In this document: one piece after another, positions 58,204 to 64,000 of the stretch
Layout: every line of letters begins with the position of its first letter
Position numbering within the stretch: the stretch's first letter is position 1
Source: Absidia repens
Taxonomy: Eukaryota > Mucoromycota > Mucoromycetes > Mucorales > Cunninghamellaceae
Direction of reading: 5' to 3'
DNA length: 64,000 nucleotides
NCBI GenBank assembly: GCA_002105175.1
Contig: MCGE01000022.1
Location: 434,001-498,000 of the forward strand
Notes under the pieces: generated by a model
The model's input: the letters and a program-made list of their open reading frames with translations, nothing else
What the model was told of the DNA's origin: nothing
The model's database searches: none
Position numbers and translations under genes: made by a program

Positions 58204-59639
58204 AAGTGCCCCTTCTCACTTTTTTTTTTTTTCCTCGCTCACTACCCCTATCGTTTGTAGTTTACTTAGATAGTTATTCCCCCTCACTCGTTTCCACATT
58301 CCATATTCTACCCCAGTTTTTTTTTTATTTTTATTTTTATTTTATTTCCCTTCTTCCTTCTCATATTATAAATATATGTATTCATGTCTTTGATTTCTCC
58401 AATAAAATTCTACCTTTTTTTTTTTTATGAATTCAAAACGTTTTGTTTTAATGCTGTGGGAAAGAGTCTTACTGTGTATCAAAAAACGAAAGGATGTGAT
58501 TACTTTTATCTTGATCTTCTTAAATCTTATATGTACTGTGCATTACTGTTCCAATAAGGATCATATATAAAAATCAGCTTGAACATACATGCCTTCCTGT
58601 TATGTTACTTGCAACATTCTCAGTCTTTGTGCGCCGTCGCCTCTGGACGAAACTTACATTGATCAGTGCAGCGTCGACCAAAGGGAACTACCACTGAATA
58701 CAATCGCTCAGAATCATTTGAAAACAACTTTATTATACTTTGTAGCTATAGAAATTATTATGATAGCTATTTGTATCCCCCTATGTTATTTTTTTCTGAA
58801 TAAAACCCATTTATTTTTATCACTCGTTTGCTTTCGCCTTTGTTTGTCATTGCTGTCTTCGCGTTTTGTCTACTTGATCGTGGAAGAAAAAAAAAACAAA
58901 AAAAAAATGGAATGTAATAGACCGGTACAAGCCAGATAATACATGATAAATACGAAAAGGTAACTTTCTTTGAAGCACAACAACAGTCAGCACTAATTAA
59001 ACGGAGGGAGATGATGAAGTCTAATGCACATGGTATATGAGGAAGACGAATGGGGCATTTTTCATTGAAGCAAATAAAAAAAAAGCATATTTTATTCAGA
59101 TTTATATGCAAGATATTGGCAAACTAACATTCAACTAAGCTAATGAAACCTCCAAGATGAGTCCAGAATCTTGAATTCAAAATGAAAGGGTTCCCCATGC
59201 ATCTTGTAACCCCTCATCTTGTAACCCTTCTAATCTAGTCCTGATACTAATCTAAGTCCACCACAACCTCAAATAAGTTGAACGATGAAGAAGGAAAAAG
59301 AAAAGAAGTGAGAGACAGAAAAAAGTTAGGAGAAAATAAAATCACATGTGCGGAATCTGAAATCTTTCTGTGCTGGGTCTCATGAGGAGTAAAGAAATGA
59401 ACGGACGCAGAATTCCCCATCCTCATGGATATTTCAACCCGAGGAATCTTTTTTTTTTTTTTTTTTCCAACTAAGTCGCTCTCTCTCACTTTGTCTGGGG
59501 TTTTTGATGCATTCAATGATCCCTTCATATTACTGGGGTTTCGTCAATAATATTAATAATTATAATAATAAATAATAAAAAAACACGAACACAGCACCAA
59601 CCTTCTCTTTTTTTGCTTTTCATTGGGAAAAAAAAAAAA
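58204..59639. other. Intergenic, 1.4 kb, with repeat copy D
   Basis: LRR gene 3' UTR, then unassigned sequence, repeat copy D (58920-59364) and the T-rich leader of the alcohol dehydrogenase gene. No protein-like frame. Confidence 0.5.
58920..59364 (+). repeat. Dispersed repeat family, copy D
   Basis: Matches the 3' half of copy C: CAGTCAGCACTAATTAAACGG, TTTTTCATTGAAGCAAATA, TATTTTATTCAGAT, AAACTAACATTCAACTAAGC, core AAAGGGTTCCCCATGCATCT, CTTCTAATCTAGTCC, CTAAGTCCACCACAACCTCA and CACATGTGCGGAATCTGAAA. It appears truncated at its 5' side relative to copies C and E. Confidence 0.75.
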
Positions 59640-61124
59640 ATGTCTTCGCATCAAATTAAAGCGTTCGCCAATAGTGATACTCCTGGAAAATTCAAAATTG
59701 ACACCCGAGATGTAGGGAAATTGAACGATTTCGATCTTCTTATCGAAATCCAAGCTGCCGGCATTTGCCATACAGTAATGCGAGAAGAAAAAGCACTACA
59801 CATGGTTTTGTTATCACCCAATTTATACCTTTATTTTCACATATGATAGGATTGCTTGTTTCTTCAGATGAATGGAAAGGTACTTGGACATGAATCCGTG
59901 GGTTATGTCAAGGAAGTTGGCCCACAGGTCAAAGATTTCAAGAAAGGAGACTATGTCGGGTAAAAAAATCTGTCTTATTTTTATTTTTATTTTTTCTGTC
60001 CTGGTTGACTAGAACATTTTTTTTTTTTTTTTTTGCTAGATATTCCTACTTGAAGTCAAGCTGTTTGATGTGCGATTTATGTGTAAGTGGTCGAGATGTA
60101 TTTTGCAAAGAAAGAGTGATGTTTCCAGGAAACGACAATAACAACGGATTTGCTGATGGTGTGGTCGTCGACGCGAGGTAAAGAGAAAAAGAACATGAAC
60201 TACTATGTTGCGGAGATTCAACGTTTTTTTTTTTTTTTTTGCATTAATAGGTTCTCTTACCACATCCCCCGTGAAATCGAGCCAAAGAATGCTGCTCCTC
60301 TTTTATGTGCCGGTGTCACTGTATTCAATGCATTGTTTTCGAATAATGTGAGCCCTACTCAATCTATTGGAGTAGTAGGCATTGGAGGATTAGGTATACC
60401 TTTTTTTTCTAAAAAAAAATTACACCCCATTTCTAACTGACAATTTTTTGGGGTAATGGTGGTGGTTGTTGGGCATCAATTTATTGTTTAATAGGTCACC
60501 TCGCCCTTCAATTTGCCAACAAGTGGGGATGTAATGTTACTGCTCTTTCTGGTAACCCTTCAAAAAAGGAAGAAGCAATCTCATTCGGTGCGCACGAATT
60601 TCTCAACACCAAGGATATTGCGAAACCTGGGTTTGCTGAAACAGCACCCAAATTTGATTATATTCTCAATACGACTTCTGCTGATCTTCACTATGATGAT
60701 TATATGAATTTATTGAAGCCGTAATGATGAGAGAAAAGAAAAAAATAATTCAGAGTACGTGGAAATATCTGAAAAAGCCTTTAAATATATATATAGGGAA
60801 GGTCAATTTTTGGTTATTGGTGTTCCAAGCAAACCAGTTGAAGTTTCCAACCTCTTTGGTGTAATTCAAAATATGTGGGGCTTACGAGGTGTGCTTACTG
60901 GCAGTAGAACTGCGTACCGAGAAATGCTAAAATTTGCTGCTCGTCATAAGATCAAGCCTCAACTTGAAGAGTACCCCTTTGTAAGTTACAATATACTTTT
61001 TTTTTTAAAAAAAAAACTGGATTCTAATATGATTTTTTTTTAGTCAATCGAAGGGTTGGAAGAAGCTATTGATCGTTGTGAAAAAAGTGAAGTTCGATAT
61101 CGAGCAGTACTTGTCAAAAAATGA
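59640..61124 (+). CDS. Zinc-type alcohol dehydrogenase (MDR family)
   Basis: Seven exons: 59640-59774 (or 59804), 59868-59959, 60040-60177, 60251-60393, 60495-60720, 60797-60980, 61044-61124; 332 or 342 aa. Catalytic zinc ligand Cys in GICHT and Glu in GHESVGYV are present; the structural zinc loop has four Cys (SSCLMCDLCVSGRDVFC). The NAD(P)-binding stretch reads VVGIGGLGHLALQFANKWG, and the C-terminal half has LRGVLTGSRTAYREMLKFAARHKIKP. This fits the cinnamyl/ADH6-like branch that reduces aldehydes. The first donor is uncertain: GTAATG at 59775 removes about ten residues that align with the usual ...VMxRE...AL loop, while a GTTTTG donor at 59805 keeps them; both are in frame. AATAAA at 61137-61142. 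Confidence 0.9.
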
Positions 61125-61464
61125 ATTCATGCAATGAATAAATTTTCAGAGCGGAGGTTAAAATTGATCATGTATAGTTTGTAACATAACGGTATTTGTC
61201 GTACAAAAAGAGTCATCGATATTAGATGATCCTTGTGATTCGATAGCAGGCAATGATGGAAATGTCAAGGGGGTTGTCGTTTATCTTATATATCGTGTGA
61301 TCATAAACGATAATTCGCTTTTTCTCGCCTGCTTCGGAGTTCGCCACACGTTTTTTTTTTTTTTTTGTATTTATTTTTACTTTTGTCCCCTTCCAATTTT
61401 TACCTTTTCTTTTTTTCTTTTTTCTAACGAAAAAAAAAAAAGACATAAAACAAGAGTATCACCA
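61125..61464. other. Intergenic: ADH 3' UTR and leader of OSH3-like gene
   Basis: AATAAA at 61137-61142, then a T-rich leader with an A run ending just before the start region. Nothing else seen. Confidence 0.5.
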
Positions 61465-64000
61465 ATGTTTCAAGAGATACAAATACAGCCAAGGGATGTC
61501 TACGAACATTTTGTATATGTACAACGTCCTGGAACAACTTTACATTGGTCCTTCACAACAAGGAAGAAAAATATTCACTTTGGATTGTTTTGGCGTGTGG
61601 GTCCACCCATGACAACAACTACCTCTCAAAACGACTACAAACGACAATCCAGCTTTCATGAACCCCGTCCAAGTTTTGGCTCATTGTCATCAACTATTGA
61701 ACCTTTAGCACCGACTAATGAACTGCACCATCAACAGCATAGGCAAACAGGAACCGATACTAATGGACAGCAACAGCAACAGCAATTATTGACCAATAGC
61801 AAGGGGAAACGGAACAGTCTGACGCATAATACCGCACTTCAGCAGCATCGCCGAAAGTCAACAGCCTCCATGCACCTGTTTGAAAACAAATTCCAAGAAA
61901 TCATTCCCATCGGTCATACTCACTCTTCCGAAGAACAAATCCGTGGCTCCTATACAGTATCAGAACCTGGAAATTGTGTATTGATATTTGGTAAGTTTAT
62001 TTAATAAGACTTGTTTAGAGGAAGGGGAACGGAACTGTGCTGGGGGGATGGTTTATCCTCTTATGATTGACTCACCGCTGTCTCCTTTTTTTGTATATTT
62101 ATATTATATTTACTATGCAGACAACACCACATCGATCAATACCTCCAAAATACTAAGATTTACGGTGACAAGCGACGAACCAATACAAGAAAATACCAAA
62201 TTGAATCGATCTCATGATATGGCTGGCTACTTGCTGAAAAAGCGACGCAAACGAATGCAAGGTAAGGAAAACCAAATCGTTGATAAGGAGATCTCCTCCT
62301 CTCTTGTATTTTAACCAAAAAAATGGTGGTTTATTGACTTTTTTATTACTTATTATGGGGGGGGATGTTTTAAATTAGGTTGGGCAAAACGTTGGTTTGA
62401 ACTACTTCCTAATGGAACATTGTCTTATTCGGTAGCTCCTGGTGGCATCAAAAGGGGTTCGATTCAAATCACTATGACCATGATTACTATTTACCCAAAA
62501 CAACGCACTATCCATCTGGACACTGGCACTACGGTCTATCATTTGAAGGCTTTGACAAAGGAAGATTTTGACAAGTGGGTGGATGAATTCAGGCGTCAAC
62601 GTGCTATCTCTCACCGGGACAAAAATGCTGGCATTATGGTGGATGGCGCTTGGCTATTGCCGGATAATCGATATCGACTCACACCAAAACCAACGAACCA
62701 ACGACAAAATGAAGACGAAGACGATCTTGAAGAGGATGATGATGATGACGACGACGACGACGATGACAATGGCTCTGATAGGCGTGGTAATATCTTTGGT
62801 GCTGGAGAAGACAGCGTCGCTTATTTTGAACAAAGCCAGCAACATTTGGAACAAGACTTTAGGCGCATGGCTCATGATTTAGAAACACTCTCGATTGGCT
62901 TGCAGAACATGAAGAGGACATGGAGTGGCGGGACTTCGGCAACGCACTCTACCACTGGGAATACATCATCTGTCTCCTCCTCCCCAGCATCATCGCCGAC
63001 AACAAACAGCAAACGACGATTTACTTTCCGACGTGGGTCCACCCAACCACCCTCATCAGCACATCCTCTGAGCTCAAATCAAGGTGGTGGTGGTATTAGC
63101 AGCAGCATATCTGCCACTCTTCCCAATCCACAACAGCAACTACTCGACTTTCCAGATTCATCATCATCAACATCATCATCAACGTATCACCAAGCCACAT
63201 CTGCAGGCGCCACCACTTTTGACTCACTGATGGAATCCTTACAATATGTTATTGATCTACGCAACAGCATGGAATTAGAATATGGAAAACAACAGCAACA
63301 TTGGTTGAAATGGAAAAAACGACAACGCTACGGATCTCCTCTCTATCACCCTCAAAGATCGGAATTTGGTACACCACGGTCGCTCAGTTTTTACTCTTAC
63401 CACTCATCCAACCACTCGGATTTGTACTACGATGCTGAAGAATTTGAAATGACATTGGACGAAGATGATGATGCCGACTTGGTAGAAGAACAATATGATG
63501 TGGATGATACTAGCTCTCTGGAAGGTAACCCCCCCCCGCCCAACGATCAACTTCCTCCTTTATAGTTGTTGTTTCTTACTTGATCATCTTTCTTTGACAA
63601 ATATAGAACCGCAAAATAATGACGTTGATTCACTGGTATCCAATAGCACTACGATCAAACCTCAACCATCATCACTGCAGCCTCCCTCATCACCATTGCC
63701 AGGACGACGTTCTGCTCCAGCCATCAACATCCAACGACGCACCGTCTTACCGCATCCTGTGGCCGGCAAAAATGTCAATCTGCTCAGCTTATTGCGGAAA
63801 AACATTGGCAAGGACTTATCAACGATCACAATGCCTATCAGTTTGAATGAACCCTTGAATTTACTACAACGGCTTTGTGAAGAGTTGGAATCCTCGGATT
63901 TATTGGACAAAGCCAACCAGTTGGAAGACCCCTTGGACCGATTGATGTACGTGGCTATCTTCTCCATCTCTGGGTTTGCTTCTAGTCAGTATCGCATTGG
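61465..64000 (+). CDS. OSH3: Oxysterol-binding protein, OSH3-type (GOLD-PH-ORD), 5' part
   Basis: Four exons visible: 61465-61990, 62121-62261, 62379-63524, 63607-64000, continuing past the window. A GOLD domain fills exon 1-2 (EIQIQPRDVYEHFVYVQRPGTTLHWSFTTRKKNIHFGLFW ... SYTVSEPGNCVLIFDNTTSINTSKILRFTV), as in yeast Osh3. A PH domain follows (MAGYLLKKRRKRMQGWAKRWFELLPNGTLSYSV ... HLKALTKEDFDKWVDEFR). An acidic Asp run and Ser-rich linker lead to the start of the sterol/PI4P-binding ORD (LRKNIGKDLSTITMPISLNEPLNLLQRLCEELE). These proteins exchange lipids between ER and plasma membrane or Golgi. No FFAT motif could be confirmed from the part seen. The ATG at 61465 opens directly on the conserved GOLD strand. 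Confidence 0.93.

Noticed and set aside
1..64000. tRNA, rRNA, CRISPR arrays, viral genes or intact transposases
   Set aside because: No cloverleaf with A and B boxes, no ribosomal signature, no array of spaced direct repeats and no integrase, reverse transcriptase or transposase motif was seen on either strand.

Overview
This window is nuclear DNA from a filamentous fungus, most likely an early-diverging one (Mucoromycota, Mucorales-like). It is AT-rich and gene-dense. Introns are short (about 60-130 nt), with GTAAGT-type donors and TATATAG/TTTAG acceptors, and most genes have 2-10 of them. The predicted proteins are rich in Gln, Ser and Thr homopolymers. Fungal markers (ECM33-type wall protein, kinesin-14 of KAR3/KlpA type, sphingolipid C9-methyltransferase, WBP1, VAC14) sit beside genes missing from S. 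cerevisiae, such as a UBE2S-type E2 with an APC/C-binding LRRL tail and a HECT ligase with an AZUL zinc finger. This is inference from composition and gene content; no species marker is present.

Layout. 1-20 kb: 3' end of a GPI-anchored ECM33-like protein (+), a major-facilitator transporter with a probable 3-nt micro-exon (+), a large low-complexity protein with a PKPLNLPSLR motif (+), a 2.5 kb gene-poor stretch with two inverted copies of a dispersed repeat, a DYRK/Pom1-type kinase (-), an F-box/LRR protein (+), a Rap1/RSR1 small GTPase (+) and a small secreted protein with a dibasic site (-). 20-34 kb: complex I NDUFA7/NUZM subunit (-), VAC14 (-), SUB2/UAP56 helicase (-), V-ATPase subunit c'' (+), AZUL-HECT ubiquitin ligase (+) and a Cys-rich secreted protein made of two tandem units (-). 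34-46 kb: ALG3 (+), UBE2S (-) divergent from a tiny three-exon PCC1 (+), COX10 (+), a 1.07 kb repeat copy, a small probable mitochondrial membrane protein (-) and WBP1 (+). 46-64 kb: a second long repeat copy, proteasome beta-1 (-), sphingolipid C9-methyltransferase with an internal frame break (+), kinesin-14 with a GC-AG intron (+), an SDS22-like LRR protein (+), a third repeat copy, a zinc alcohol dehydrogenase (+) and the 5' part of an OSH3-type oxysterol-binding protein (+, runs off the end).

Nearly all genes are single-copy housekeeping functions: N-glycosylation (ALG3, WBP1), ubiquitin/proteasome (HECT, UBE2S, beta-1, F-box), membrane lipid and vacuole biology (VAC14, VMA16, C9-methyltransferase, OSH3-like), respiration (NDUFA7, COX10), mRNA export (SUB2) and polarity/cytoskeleton (DYRK, RSR1, kinesin-14). 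They do not form a metabolic cluster or operon. I found no CRISPR, rRNA, tRNA, viral gene or intact transposase. The features most likely to be undescribed are the diverged ~1 kb interspersed repeat family (at least five copies), the micro-exons and one non-canonical intron, and the duplicated Cys-rich secreted protein.
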